A stretch of DNA of 64,000 nt from Geothrix campi (GCF_024609265.1 NZ_JANHMP010000001.1:62001-126000), one strand, 5' to 3'. Counted from the first letter of the stretch, positions 51,182-59,952 are shown. The notes: a model not told the origin generated them from the letters alone. Program-made: numbers and translations.

Positions 51182-52240
51182 TCAGGCCCAGCGGAACCGG
51201 CGGACCGCCAGGGCGAAGGCGGCGCAGCCCCAGGCCGCCACGATGGCCAACCCGACCCCGTGTCCCGCCAGGGTGCCCCCGTCGTTGAACACGGCCCGCA
51301 GGGCCCGGAGGAAGGGGGCCAGCGGCATGGCGGCCACCGCATGCTGGAGCCAGGCCGGAGCCGAATCCAGGGTGAAGTAGACGCCGCTGAGCAGCATCAG
51401 GGGGAAGAACACCAGATTCGAGATGGCGGCGTAGCCCTCGGAGGTTTCCGCGAAGCCGCTGAGGGCGAAGCCGAAGGCCATGAAGCAGCCGGTGCCCAGG
51501 GTCATGATGAGCAGCAGGTCCAGGAAGGAGCCCTGGTTCTGGATGCCGAAGACCAGGCGGCCCACCAGCAGCAGGATGGCGGCCTGGACCACGGTGACCG
51601 TGAGCCGGTGGAGCACCTGGCCGAGCAGGAAGATCCACTTGGGCAGGGGGGTTACGGCCAGCCGGCGGAACTTGCCCTTCTCGCGGTAGGACACGTTCAC
51701 CATGCCGACACTGAAGAGGCCCATGCTGACGAGGTTCAACCCCAGCAGGCCCGGCAGCAGGAATGATGCGTAATTGTCCGAGTGCTTGCGGCCGGGGCTT
51801 TCCACCGTGATCGGGATGCGGCCGGGTTCCGGCGCCCCGCTCAATCGCGCCTGGGCCACCAGCCACGCCTGGTTCACCAGTCCGGCCGTGGCACCGGCCT
51901 GGGCCATCAGGTAGCTGTTCAGGCGCAGGCGGTAGCCCGTGCCCTCCGTTTCCACCTGGGCGGCGGTCTCGCCCCTCGCCCAGCGGGCCTCGGCCTCGGC
52001 CTTCGGGAGGGCCTGGACCTTGAGTTGGAGGTCCGTCAGGGCCTGATCCAGGGCGGCATCCTGCGGGCCCGGGGCCGGGGCCTGCACACGGACCACGGAG
52101 AGCTTGGGCCCGCCGCCGTCCCGGAAGATGGTCCCGAAACCGAGCAGCAGGATCACCGGGAAGGCGAAGGTCCAGAACATGGCCACCCGGTCGCGGCTGT
52201 AGAGCCGCCATTCCATCGCGAACTGGCGCCAGAGCATCAT
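51182..52240 (-). CDS. ABC-2 type transporter permease
   Basis: The product has about 352 residues. The N-terminal helix V-A-M-F-W-T-F-A-F-P-V-I-L-L-L-G-F is followed by a large non-membrane loop (about 45-150) and five more helices (about 160-345) with the Y-R-E-K-G-K-F-R-R-L-A-V-T-P coupling helix of ABC-2 exporters. It pairs with the ATPase gene upstream, whose stop lies two bases before the start. The ATG at 52240 is chosen for the G-G-G-A-G five bases upstream; GTG at 52246 overlaps the ATPase stop and is possible. The cargo is unknown (drug, lipid or polysaccharide are common). Confidence 0.85.
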   Translation of the reverse strand: MMLWRQFAMEWRLYSRDRVAMFWTFAFPVILLLGFGTIFRDGGGPKLSVVRVQAPAPGPQDAALDQALTDLQLKVQALPKAEAEARWARGETAAQVETEGTGYRLRLNSYLMAQAGATAGLVNQAWLVAQARLSGAPEPGRIPITVESPGRKHSDNYASFLLPGLLGLNLVSMGLFSVGMVNVSYREKGKFRRLAVTPLPKWIFLLGQVLHRLTVTVVQAAILLLVGRLVFGIQNQGSFLDLLLIMTLGTGCFMAFGFALSGFAETSEGYAAISNLVFFPLMLLSGVYFTLDSAPAWLQHAVAAMPLAPFLRALRAVFNDGGTLAGHGVGLAIVAAWGCAAFALAVRRFRWA

Positions 52241-52242
52241 CG

Positions 52243-53163
52243 TCACTCCCTCAGGCTGCGGCCGGTGCGGTGGAGGAACACGTCCTCCAGTGTGGCTCGT
52301 CGGACGTGGACCTGCTGGAAAGGCACGGCGGCGACTTCAGCGGCCTCCAGCAACCTCGGCAGCAGGGCCTTGGGATCCGGCGTGGGAATTTCCCAGAGGT
52401 CTCCGCGGCGCTCCACGGCCTGGTCCAGGCGGGCAGAGAAAGCCGTCGCATCGGGGGCGGCGCCCTCGAAGGTCAGTTCCACCACGCTGGGAATGGCCAG
52501 CTCCGCGATCAGCGAAGCCGGTGTGCCCGTGGCGATGACCTTGCCATGATCCATGATGGCCAACCGGTCGCAGAGGGCCTCGGCCTCGTCCATGTAGTGG
52601 GTCGTGAGCATGACGGTACGACCCTCGCCCTTCATGCGGCGCACCACGTCCCAGAGGCTCCGGCGGGCCTGGGGGTCGAGGCCCGTGGTGGGCTCGTCGA
52701 GGAACACCAGTTCCGGATCGTTCACCAGGGCCAGCGCCAGGGCCAGCCGCTGCTGCTGGCCGCCGCTGAGGGTGATGTGGTAGGCGTCGGCCTTCTCCTG
52801 GAGCTGCACCAGGTCCAGCAGCTCTAAGGTGCTGCGGCGCTTGGGGTAGTAGCTGCCGTAGAGGTCCAAGGCCTCCCGCGGGGTGATCTTGTTGAACAGG
52901 CTGGTGCTCTGAAGCTGGACGCCGATGCGGGAGCGGATCTCCTGTCCCTGTTTGGCCCACGTCAGGCCCAGGATCTCGATGTCGCCCGCATCGGCTTCGG
53001 TCAGGCCCTCGATGATCTCCAGGGTGGTGGTCTTGCCCGCCCCGTTGGGGCCCAGCAGGCCGAACACCTCGCCTCGGGCGACTTCCAGTTCGACTCCGTC
53101 CACGGCGACGACCTTGGGGAACGCTTTTCGCAGTCCGCGGATGCGGAGGGCTGGAGCCGACAT
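52243..53163 (-). CDS. ABC transporter ATP-binding protein (ABC-2 exporter)
   Basis: The product has 306 residues: Walker A G-P-N-G-A-G-K-T-T (38-46), Q-loop V-Q-L-Q-S, signature L-S-G-G-Q-Q-Q-R (132-139), Walker B L-V-F-L-D-E-P (152-158) and H-loop T-T-H-Y. The C-terminal 80 residues form the regulatory domain typical of DrrA/CcmA-like exporters. GGAGG lies five bases before the ATG. It drives the permease encoded next. The quinone-reductase/UbiA fusion gene lies 59 bases upstream on the same strand. Confidence 0.92.
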   Translation of the reverse strand: MSAPALRIRGLRKAFPKVVAVDGVELEVARGEVFGLLGPNGAGKTTTLEIIEGLTEADAGDIEILGLTWAKQGQEIRSRIGVQLQSTSLFNKITPREALDLYGSYYPKRRSTLELLDLVQLQEKADAYHITLSGGQQQRLALALALVNDPELVFLDEPTTGLDPQARRSLWDVVRRMKGEGRTVMLTTHYMDEAEALCDRLAIMDHGKVIATGTPASLIAELAIPSVVELTFEGAAPDATAFSARLDQAVERRGDLWEIPTPDPKALLPRLLEAAEVAAVPFQQVHVRRATLEDVFLHRTGRSLRE

Positions 53164-53222
53164 GGAAACCTCCGGAACGACCATCATGCCCCAGGTTCGA
53201 TCTCTGTGGGGACAGGCAACCT

Positions 53223-54764
53223 TCAGGACAGGTGTGCCAAGGGGATGAGGCCGAACCACAGGCTGTAGGTCAGGGCCAGGATCATGATCCCGTTGATCCG
53301 GGTGCAGGGCGCGCCTTCGCGCATGTATCGGCGGATGGCGCGGGCCAGCAGAAAGCCGTGGGGGATCGCCAGGAAGACGGCCAATCCGCTGAGCCCTCCG
53401 TAGAGTCCCAGCCGCTGCCAGATCACGCCGCAAAGGGCCGCGCCAGCCACGAACCCCAGGGCGGCCAGCGCGGCGCCCCGGCGGCCCAGGAGGACCGCCA
53501 GCGTCCGCTTGGACGCGGCCCGGTCGGCCTCATGGTCCGGCAGGGCCGACAAGGTGATGGCGGCGAGGGTGGCCAGGAAGAGGGGTGCCCCGATGAGCCA
53601 GGGGTAGGGATCCCGCCAGACTCCGGACTGGAGGAGGCCGCCGACGAGGATCGCGGCGAAACTATGGGTGAGGCCCACGTCCAGCTCGCCCAGCCCGCGG
53701 TAGATGAGCCGCAGGGGCGGTACGGTGTAACCCACCGCGAGCCCCGCCAGGCCGACCATGACCAAGGGAATCAGGCCAGAGGCTCGGGGGAGGATGATGG
53801 CCAGCGCCAGGAGGCCAAGGCCCAGCAGCAGGGCCAGGCCGAACATCACCCGGCGGACACTTTCCGGAGCCAGCTCGGCCTCCACCAGCACCCGGCTGCC
53901 GCCGTTGAAGGGACCGGCATTGCGATTGCGGCGGTCCGTGTCCCGATCGAACCACTCGTTGCTGAGCACGGTCAGGGCTTCCATCAGGAAGAGACAGAGA
54001 TAGCCCAGCCAATAGAGTGGCGGAGAGAAGGTTCCCCCGCGGCGCCAGGCCGCCAGGGCGCCGATGGTGTAGGCCACCCAGGCCATGGGGTAGAACTGCA
54101 GGCGGAAGAGCCTGAGCCAGGCCCCGGCGCGACGGCCGGCCTGGTGACGGCGGAGCCGGTCCCCCAGGCGGAGGGGTGCCTTGCGGGCCTGATCCAGCCA
54201 GCGGGCCCGCTGCTCCGGCGAGGAGGGCCGCACGGGGCCGAAGGTGGAGATGAAGGTGGGGGCGACGCCGCAGAACCCTAGCGTCGCCCGGCGCATGGCC
54301 TGGTGGCCGGGCTGGCGGTAGACGAGGCGGTACACCCAGGGCGGGGTGTCCATGGTCACCAACAGGTGGGCCGAACGCCCCTTCAGGAGCTTCGTCCAGG
54401 TGGAGGGATCCTCCTGCCCGGCCTCGAAGGCGAATCCGGGCGTGAGCACCCGATCGAGAAACCCCTTGAGCAGGGCGGGCATGGTGCCCCACCAGGCTGG
54501 ATAGGCAAAGACCAGGTGGTCCGCCCAGAGAATCAGCTCCTGGGCCCGTACCAGGTCTTCCTCCAGGGGCTGATCCCGCGGCGAGGGCATCGCGACATTC
54601 GGGTCGAAGGTGAGGTCCGCCAGGGCCAACCGCCGGACCTGCAGGCCCGCGCCCTCGGCCCCTTCGAGGTAGGCCTCGGCCAGGGCTTGGCAGAAGCTCT
54701 CCTGGCGGGGATGGCCCAGGATCACCAGGATCTTGCGGGGGTGGCTGTCCCTGGGATCGTCCAC
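53223..54764 (-). CDS. Fusion of NAD(P)H quinone oxidoreductase-like flavodoxin domain and UbiA prenyltransferase
   Basis: The protein has 513 residues. Residues 1-200 are a flavodoxin-like fold of the MdaB/NQO type (I-L-V-I-L-G-H-P-R-Q-E-S-F, A-Y-P-A-W-W-G-T-M-P-A-L-L-K-G-F-L-D-R). Residues about 220-513 are a UbiA-type membrane prenyltransferase with eight or nine helices, first Asp-rich motif N-E-W-F-D-R-D-T-D (269-277) and second L-P-D-H-E-A-D (408-414). UbiA enzymes attach polyprenyl chains to aromatic rings; NQO proteins reduce quinones. The single continuous frame with no internal stop or start signal supports a real fusion. ispE, an isoprenoid-pathway gene, lies just upstream. Product and quinone are unknown. 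Confidence 0.85.
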   Translation of the reverse strand: MDDPRDSHPRKILVILGHPRQESFCQALAEAYLEGAEGAGLQVRRLALADLTFDPNVAMPSPRDQPLEEDLVRAQELILWADHLVFAYPAWWGTMPALLKGFLDRVLTPGFAFEAGQEDPSTWTKLLKGRSAHLLVTMDTPPWVYRLVYRQPGHQAMRRATLGFCGVAPTFISTFGPVRPSSPEQRARWLDQARKAPLRLGDRLRRHQAGRRAGAWLRLFRLQFYPMAWVAYTIGALAAWRRGGTFSPPLYWLGYLCLFLMEALTVLSNEWFDRDTDRRNRNAGPFNGGSRVLVEAELAPESVRRVMFGLALLLGLGLLALAIILPRASGLIPLVMVGLAGLAVGYTVPPLRLIYRGLGELDVGLTHSFAAILVGGLLQSGVWRDPYPWLIGAPLFLATLAAITLSALPDHEADRAASKRTLAVLLGRRGAALAALGFVAGAALCGVIWQRLGLYGGLSGLAVFLAIPHGFLLARAIRRYMREGAPCTRINGIMILALTYSLWFGLIPLAHLS

Positions 54765-54797
54765 GCAGGCCCTCCGCCCAAGTCGAGAACGGTCATC

Positions 54798-55631
54798 TTA
54801 CACGCGCCAGACGCCCCAGCCGGGATGGCCGGACACCCGCGTTGCCGCCGCGTCCCGAGCCTGGACGCTGGCATAGCGCGCCGCCCAGCAGCTGCCCGAA
54901 CCGCAGAGCAGGGGCTCGCCGCCGGTGTCGCGCAGGGCGTCGCGCACCTCCGCCAGGGGCGGACACACCCACAGGGCCGCGCCCGTGAGGTCGTTGCGCC
55001 AAGGCGGGACCGTGCCGGCGGGTTGGGAGGCCAGCGCCTCTGGAAAGGGGTAGCCCACGTCCTGGAGGGCCCGGTACACGCTGGGCGTGCCCACGTGCAG
55101 GCCGGGATGGACGAGGAGGATGGGTTCCAGAGGCACGGGGCGCAGGGGGAACACCCGCTCGCCGCGGCCGAGGCCCAGCACGGTGCCACCCAGGAGGAAC
55201 AGCGGCACATCGCTGCCCAGGTGGGCGGCTTTGCGCAGCAGATCGTGCTCATCCAGCCCCAGGCCGAACAGCCGATTGCCGAGGCGCAGGGCGGCCGCCG
55301 CATCGCTGCTGCCGCCGCCGAGGCCGGCGCCATGGGGGATGCGCTTCTCCAGGCGCAGGGCCGCGGGCAGGGGGCGCTTGGCGGCCTCCTCCAGCAGGCG
55401 CCAGGCTTTGATCACCAGATTGGATTCGTCGGCCACCAGGCCTCCGCCTGTGGAGCCGCTGATGGTGAGGGACAATTCAGCCGCGGCCTCGCCCTCCAGC
55501 GTGTCAGTCAGGTCTGCCACACCCTCCAGCACGGTGGTGACCAGCTCCAGCTCATGGAAGCCGTCCGCCCGCCGGCCAAGCACGGCGAGAAAGCGGTTGA
55601 GCTTGGCGGGAGCCTGGATCGCGAGAACCAT
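54798..55631 (-). CDS. ispE: 4-diphosphocytidyl-2-C-methyl-D-erythritol kinase
   Basis: This GHMP kinase of the MEP isoprenoid pathway phosphorylates CDP-methylerythritol. The 277-residue product starts with the A-P-A-K-L-N-R-F-L motif and has the ATP-binding P-H-G-A-G-L-G-G-G-S-S-D-A-A motif (about 95-108) and a C-terminal G-S-G-S-C motif. The ATG at 55631 puts the family motif at the usual distance from the start; TTG at 55649 is an alternative. It is first in a minus-strand run that continues through the NQO-UbiA fusion and the ABC exporter. Confidence 0.93.
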   Translation of the reverse strand: MVLAIQAPAKLNRFLAVLGRRADGFHELELVTTVLEGVADLTDTLEGEAAAELSLTISGSTGGGLVADESNLVIKAWRLLEEAAKRPLPAALRLEKRIPHGAGLGGGSSDAAAALRLGNRLFGLGLDEHDLLRKAAHLGSDVPLFLLGGTVLGLGRGERVFPLRPVPLEPILLVHPGLHVGTPSVYRALQDVGYPFPEALASQPAGTVPPWRNDLTGAALWVCPPLAEVRDALRDTGGEPLLCGSGSCWAARYASVQARDAAATRVSGHPGWGVWRV

Positions 55632-55669
55632 GGCTCCAAGGTAGCGCAACCATCCGTTAGGCTCAGAGG

Positions 55670-56173
55670 ATGGTTCTGTTCTTCCGCACCCTCTGGAAGC
55701 TCCTCACCCTCTGGTTCCGCCCGGGGCTGGCGCCGTTGGGGGCGTCGGTCCTGCGCTTCCGCGTGTGGCCCAATGACCTGGACGTGAACGTCCACATGAA
55801 CAATGGCCGCTTCCTAAGCATCATGGACCTGGGCCGTTTTGACCTCAGTTTCCGTACGAAGCTGGGCCGGGTCATGCTGCGGAACCGCTGGCAGCCGCTG
55901 GTCGGCGGCATCACCATGCGCTACCGCCGCAGCCTCGCCCCCTTCGAACCCTACGAGCTGCACACTCGTCTGCTGGGCTGGGACGAGAAATGGGTCTTCC
56001 TGGAGCAGCGGTTCCTGAAGCGGGGCGGAGACCTCGCTGCCGAAGGCGTCGTGAAGGCCCTCTTCAGGGGCAAGGACGGCAACGTCCCCGTGGCCGAGGT
56101 GCTCCGCCAGATGGAGTACGAAGGACCGCCCCTCGAACTACCGGAGTCCATCAGGCGGTGGGCGAAGGGGTGA
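55670..56173 (+). CDS. Hotdog-fold acyl-CoA thioesterase-like protein
   Basis: The product has 167 residues. After a hydrophobic N-terminus (about 4-20) comes the 4-hydroxybenzoyl-CoA thioesterase-like motif D-L-D-V-N-V-H-M-N-N-G-R-F, where the Asp and His-x-N-N residues form the active site. The protein resembles THEM6/thioesterase-superfamily members. It would hydrolyse an acyl-CoA, but the substrate is open. It is divergent from ispE (38-base gap) and convergent with map. Confidence 0.8.
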   Translation: MVLFFRTLWKLLTLWFRPGLAPLGASVLRFRVWPNDLDVNVHMNNGRFLSIMDLGRFDLSFRTKLGRVMLRNRWQPLVGGITMRYRRSLAPFEPYELHTRLLGWDEKWVFLEQRFLKRGGDLAAEGVVKALFRGKDGNVPVAEVLRQMEYEGPPLELPESIRRWAKG

Positions 56174-56175
56174 GG

Positions 56176-56199
56176 CGAAAAACGCGTTCGCGTTTTTCG
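56176..56199. terminator. Bidirectional terminator between thioesterase and map genes
   Basis: This is a perfect 24-base inverted repeat, CGAAAAACGCG-TT-CGCGTTTTTCG, with A5 and T5 tracts on the two arms. It begins two bases after the thioesterase stop and lies downstream of map on the other strand. Confidence 0.85.
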
Positions 56200-56258
56200 G
56201 ATACGCACGGATTCAGCCCGCGCGTCTGAGGACTGAAGGATGGAACCTGAGGGCTACC

Positions 56259-57056
56259 CTACAGCCCGTCCTCCAGCTCGAATTCGGGATCGGGGATGCT
56301 CAGGATCTCCGGACCGTCCTTGGTGATGGCGATGTCGTGCTCGAACTGGGCGGAGAGTTGGCCGTCGCGGGTGCGGACAGTCCAGCCATCGGGCTCCACC
56401 AGGCACTTGTGGCTGCCGATGTTGAGGATGGGTTCGATGGTGATGGTCATGCCCGGTTCCATGCGGAAGCCGGTCCCGGGCCGCTGATCCGCGAAGACCA
56501 CCTGCGGATCCTCGTGCAGGTCGCGCCCGAGGCCGTGGCCGATGTACTCACGTACCACGGAGTAGCCGCGCTCCTCGGCGAAGGTCTGCACGGCGGTGGC
56601 CATGTCGCCCAGGCGTTCGCCGGGGCGGCAGTGCTCGATGCCCACGAACATGGCCAGCTGAGCCGTCTGGATGAGGCGCCGGGCCTCGTCGCTGATCTGG
56701 CCCACACCCACGGTCAGGCAGGTGTCGCCGTGGTAGCCATCCAGCTTGGCGCCGCAGTCGATGGAGATGATGTCGCCTTCCTGGAGCACGTACTTGGACG
56801 GTATGCCGTGCACCACTTTGTCATTCACGGAGGTGCAGAGGGTGGCGGGGAAGCCGTGGTAGCCCTTGAAGCTGGGCGAGGCTCCCTGCTGGCGGATGTA
56901 GGCTTCGGCCACGCGGTCGATCTCCAGGAGGCTCACACCGGGCTTGGCGGCGCGGGCGGCCAGGCGCAGGGCGTTGGCGGCCACGCGGCCGGCTTCGCGG
57001 AGCTTCTCGATTTCCTTGCGGCTCTTGTATCGGATCTGTTCTCGGATCAGGACCAT
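56259..57056 (-). CDS. map: Type I methionine aminopeptidase
   Basis: It removes the initiator methionine from nascent proteins. The 265-residue protein has all five metal ligands: D100, D111, H174, E208 and E239, plus the substrate His83 and His181. The ATG at 57056 has GAGGGG close upstream and begins the usual M-V-L-I-R-E; a GTG at 57071 would add five residues. This is a single-domain type Ia enzyme without a zinc-finger extension. It is divergent from the lipoprotein gene (46-base gap). Confidence 0.95.
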   Translation of the reverse strand: MVLIREQIRYKSRKEIEKLREAGRVAANALRLAARAAKPGVSLLEIDRVAEAYIRQQGASPSFKGYHGFPATLCTSVNDKVVHGIPSKYVLQEGDIISIDCGAKLDGYHGDTCLTVGVGQISDEARRLIQTAQLAMFVGIEHCRPGERLGDMATAVQTFAEERGYSVVREYIGHGLGRDLHEDPQVVFADQRPGTGFRMEPGMTITIEPILNIGSHKCLVEPDGWTVRTRDGQLSAQFEHDIAITKDGPEILSIPDPEFELEDGL

Positions 57057-57102
57057 CTTCCCCTCGATCACCAGTCTAGCGGGTAGACGTTAGAATGTCG
57101 GC

Positions 57103-57444
57103 ATGGCGCGACCTTCGACGATCCTGGTGACGACAATCATCCTTGCGGGTGGTCTGATGGCCTGCCGCGGCATCCCCTCCCGCCCGGCCACGGTCCCTCC
57201 CGAGGCCATGTGGTGCGCCGAGGCCAAGGAGGGCCTCTTCCTCAATGTCGGCGGGCACCAGGGCACTCTCTGGCAGCTGGAGATCTGGGATCGCAAAGGC
57301 CGTACCCTGGCCTCTGGTTACTTCCGATTGCGCGGCTTCGCCAAGGCCAAGATCGTCCCCGAAGAGGTCCTGGCCTGGGAGAACGGCGTCCTGCAGTTGA
57401 AAGACGGCACGGTGCTGGTGCCGGAAGCCCCGGTCAAGCCCTGA
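57103..57444 (+). CDS. Small predicted lipoprotein, unknown function
   Basis: The product has 113 residues. The signal ends in a lipobox, G-L-M-A-C (Cys21), so it should be lipidated and membrane-anchored. The remainder is a small beta-rich domain with L-W-Q-L-E-I-W-D-R-K-G-R and V-L-V-P-E-A-P. No family was recognised. The stop shares one base with the next gene's ATG (TGATG). Confidence 0.65.
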   Translation: MARPSTILVTTIILAGGLMACRGIPSRPATVPPEAMWCAEAKEGLFLNVGGHQGTLWQLEIWDRKGRTLASGYFRLRGFAKAKIVPEEVLAWENGVLQLKDGTVLVPEAPVKP

Positions 57445-58067
57445 TGCCCTACACCCGCGAGGAGAAGGACTGGCTGGAGCGCGAGTGGGCCTTCCGGGCT
57501 TGGGGTCGCGCGGGCCTGCTCAGCACCGACGACTACCGCCAGGTGCTGACCTGGGAGGCCGGCGGCGTGCCCATGGATCTGGTGGTGTCAGCCCTCAACG
57601 CCTTCTTCGATCGCCGTGAAAAACGCGAGAAACCGCGCACCTTCGTGGCCCTCAAGCACCTCGACAGGGACGTGGCCAAGGCCGTGAAGCTGCATGAAGC
57701 CGTGGTCCGGGCGGGCCCTGAGTTGGACGCGGGCAAGGGCTGGGCCCAGGTGAAGGCGCCCCTGAAGGACGACCCAGCCGCCAAGGCCGCCTTCGAGGCT
57801 TGGCAGCGTCTGCGAGCCGCCGCGCCCTCGCCGGAATCCGCGGGCTACCTGGCGCACCACGACCAGGAGCGGGAGGCCCGCGCCGACCTGCTGGCCCTGG
57901 CCGAGGCGACCCTGGGGCCTGCAGCCGAGGCGCTGAAAGCCGACCTGCGCCAGCGCCTCGAGGCCGCCGACATGAAGGCGGACAGCCTCGTGTGGAAGCG
58001 CGCCTGGAACCACCACTGGGCCCGCCTCGTGGCCGCCGCCTGGAACCTGCCCCTGGAGGGCGCATGA
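57444..58067 (+). CDS. Hypothetical protein, helical
   Basis: The 207-residue cytosolic protein starts MPYTREEKDWLEREWAFR. It is rich in Ala, Leu, Arg and Glu, predicted largely helical, and has no signal or membrane helix. The N-terminal 70 residues (T-D-D-Y-R-Q-V-L-T-W-E-A-G-G-V-P-M-D-L-V) resemble a DNA-replication-initiator-like or winged-helix opening, but this is too weak to name. It is coupled to the lipoprotein gene (one-base overlap) and to the next gene (four-base overlap). Confidence 0.6.
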   Translation: MPYTREEKDWLEREWAFRAWGRAGLLSTDDYRQVLTWEAGGVPMDLVVSALNAFFDRREKREKPRTFVALKHLDRDVAKAVKLHEAVVRAGPELDAGKGWAQVKAPLKDDPAAKAAFEAWQRLRAAAPSPESAGYLAHHDQEREARADLLALAEATLGPAAEALKADLRQRLEAADMKADSLVWKRAWNHHWARLVAAAWNLPLEGA

Positions 58068-59368
58068 CGGCAGATCCCCGCTGGCAGCAGGAGTTGGAGG
58101 CTCCGACGGAGCGGTTCTTCGAGGCCTTCTCGGCCCAGCTCACCCAGCCGGACGGCGTGCGCGACGGGGTGCGGGAGGCGGTGAAGACCCTCATCCCCCG
58201 CATCGACTGGGAGGCCTACCTGCCCCACGTGCCGCACGGCATCCTCGGCCTGCGGTCGGTGCTGCGCCTGCGGCCCCTGCTGAGCGAGAAGAGCTTTCAT
58301 CGGGCCCTGGCCACACAGCTGCACATGGCCGCCCACGAAGGGCGCCGGTCGCTCCAGGTCCTGGCCCAGGTGTCGGCGGCCAAGGGCAGCGGCCACTGGC
58401 CGAACCTGGAGGCCTTCATCCAGTCCCGCCGGCCCGGCCTGGCCTATGCGGAGGTCCAGGGGTTCGAAGGGCCGGAGGTGGCGGATTTCCAACGTCTCCG
58501 CCGGTTCACGGACGAGGACATGGCCACCGTCGGCCACAAGGCCGTGATGTGTGATCACCTCAGCGATCTTCAGGAGCGGCTGGAGCGCCCCAGGGCCACC
58601 GGCCGGCGCCTGCTCGGCCTCGCGGCCTGGGTGGCGGCCACGCCGGAAGACACCTTCTGGGCCCGCCGTGCGGCCAAGCGCCTGGGAGACGCGGCGGTGA
58701 CCGTGCCCTGGACGCCAGCCACCCTGGACCTCGCCGGGTGGGATCTCCAGGTGCGTGACCTGTGCGACTTGGGCCTGGTGGCTTTGCTGGACCGCTTCAC
58801 CGCGCGGCTGAAAGACGGGCAGGGGGCGGTGGACACGCTGGCGACCCTGGTGCTGGCCGCCTCCGAAAAACAGTTGGATGCCCGCCGCGACCTCGAGGGC
58901 AAGACCGCCTGGACCTATGTCTACCTGGCCACTCTGGCCCGCATTCGCCCCACGGATCCGCGCATCTGGTGCCAGGCCGCGGCCCTGGTGAACCTCTTTC
59001 CCACGGACGAACCCGAGGAGCGGGTGCGGGCCGCGACCATCCGGGAGCCGGAGGCCGGGGCCCTGACCGATGCGGTGCTGGACGTCGAGCCGGCCCTGGC
59101 CATGGCCCATGCCGGTGGGCTGGCGAGGGCCGGCCGTGCGGAGGCCGCCCTGGCGGCCCTGGCCGAGGCCGCGGCCCAGGACGATCCCACCTTCAACCAC
59201 GCCCACCAGGTGCTGGCCGTGGCCGCCGCCGCCGACCTGCTGCCCGACTTGCCGCCTTCAGTGCAGGAGGCCATGCTGACGGCACTGGCCAAGAGCCTGG
59301 CCAACAGCCAGGGCAGCGGGGACCTGGGGCGGCTGGCAGACCGGGCGTTGGCCGCGGATCGGCCGTGA
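58064..59368 (+). CDS. Hypothetical protein, alpha-helical repeat type
   Basis: The product has 434 residues, no signal peptide, Ala/Leu-rich. The C-terminal half (about 320-430: A-L-A-M-A-H-A-G-G-L-A-R-A-G-R-A-E-A-A-L-A-A-L, A-H-Q-V-L-A-V-A-A-A-A-D) suggests TPR- or HEAT-like helix pairs. The N-terminal half (W-E-A-Y-L-P-H-V-P-H-G-I-L-G-L-R-S-V) is unassigned. The ATG is in a four-base overlap with the previous gene and the stop overlaps the DUF1697 start (GTGA), so the genes are co-translated. No function can be offered. Confidence 0.6.
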   Translation: MTADPRWQQELEAPTERFFEAFSAQLTQPDGVRDGVREAVKTLIPRIDWEAYLPHVPHGILGLRSVLRLRPLLSEKSFHRALATQLHMAAHEGRRSLQVLAQVSAAKGSGHWPNLEAFIQSRRPGLAYAEVQGFEGPEVADFQRLRRFTDEDMATVGHKAVMCDHLSDLQERLERPRATGRRLLGLAAWVAATPEDTFWARRAAKRLGDAAVTVPWTPATLDLAGWDLQVRDLCDLGLVALLDRFTARLKDGQGAVDTLATLVLAASEKQLDARRDLEGKTAWTYVYLATLARIRPTDPRIWCQAAALVNLFPTDEPEERVRAATIREPEAGALTDAVLDVEPALAMAHAGGLARAGRAEAALAALAEAAAQDDPTFNHAHQVLAVAAAADLLPDLPPSVQEAMLTALAKSLANSQGSGDLGRLADRALAADRP

Positions 59369-59907
59369 GTCGAACCTTCGCCTTCCTCCGTGCCATCAAT
59401 GTCGGTGGCCATGCGGTCACCATGGAACGGCTGCGGGAGCTGTTCGCGGGCTTCGGCCTGCGGGGCGTGGAAACCTTCATCGCCAGCGGCAACCTGATCT
59501 TCGAGACCAGCCCAGAGACCGAGGCGGCCCTTTCCAGACGCATCGAAGCGGGCTTGAAGGCAGCCCTGGGCTACGAGGTGGCGGTCTTTCTCCGCGGAGA
59601 GGCGGAATTGGCTGCCCTGCTGCAGGAGTGTCCCTTCCGCGAGCCCGAGGTGTCCGCCGCCAAGGCATTGAACGTGGCCCTTCTCGCCGCGCCGCTCACG
59701 GAGGCCCAGGAAACGAAGCTCCAGACCCTCGGCACCGCGGTGGACGCCTTTCGAACCAACGGCCGCGAGGTGTGGTGGCTCTGTGAGATGAAGCAGAGCG
59801 AATCCACCTTCTCCAACGCGGTTTTCGAGCGGGCCCTCGGCGTGCGGGGTACCTTCCGCAGCTTCAGCACCTTGCAGCGGCTGGCGGCGAAGCACCTGAA
59901 GGCTTGA
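59365..59907 (+). CDS. DUF1697 family protein
   Basis: This 180-residue protein matches DUF1697: F-L-R-A-I-N-V-G-G-H-A-V-T-M near the start, V-E-T-F-I-A-S-G-N-L-I-F, and a C-terminal R-S-F-S-T-L-Q-R-L. The family is widespread and uncharacterised. The start is GTG, overlapping the preceding stop by four bases; no alternative ATG fits the conserved N-terminus. It continues the coupled cluster. Confidence 0.82.
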   Translation: MSRTFAFLRAINVGGHAVTMERLRELFAGFGLRGVETFIASGNLIFETSPETEAALSRRIEAGLKAALGYEVAVFLRGEAELAALLQECPFREPEVSAAKALNVALLAAPLTEAQETKLQTLGTAVDAFRTNGREVWWLCEMKQSESTFSNAVFERALGVRGTFRSFSTLQRLAAKHLKA

Positions 59908-59952
59908 CCCATCCGCCTCGGGCCATGGAACAATCGCGAGTCGAGGTCGAGC

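Noticed and set aside
47952-51380. Very long plus-strand open frame (about 1140 codons) opposite the hybrid kinase
   Set aside because: It lies antisense to a gene with complete GAF, PAS, kinase and receiver motifs. Its translation has no domain pattern and is rich in His/Gly/Gln as expected of a GC-rich shadow frame.
53430-54490. Sequencing frameshift joining two genes at the NQO-UbiA junction
   Set aside because: The frame is continuous through the junction with no change in frame or codon pattern, so a true fusion is the simpler reading.
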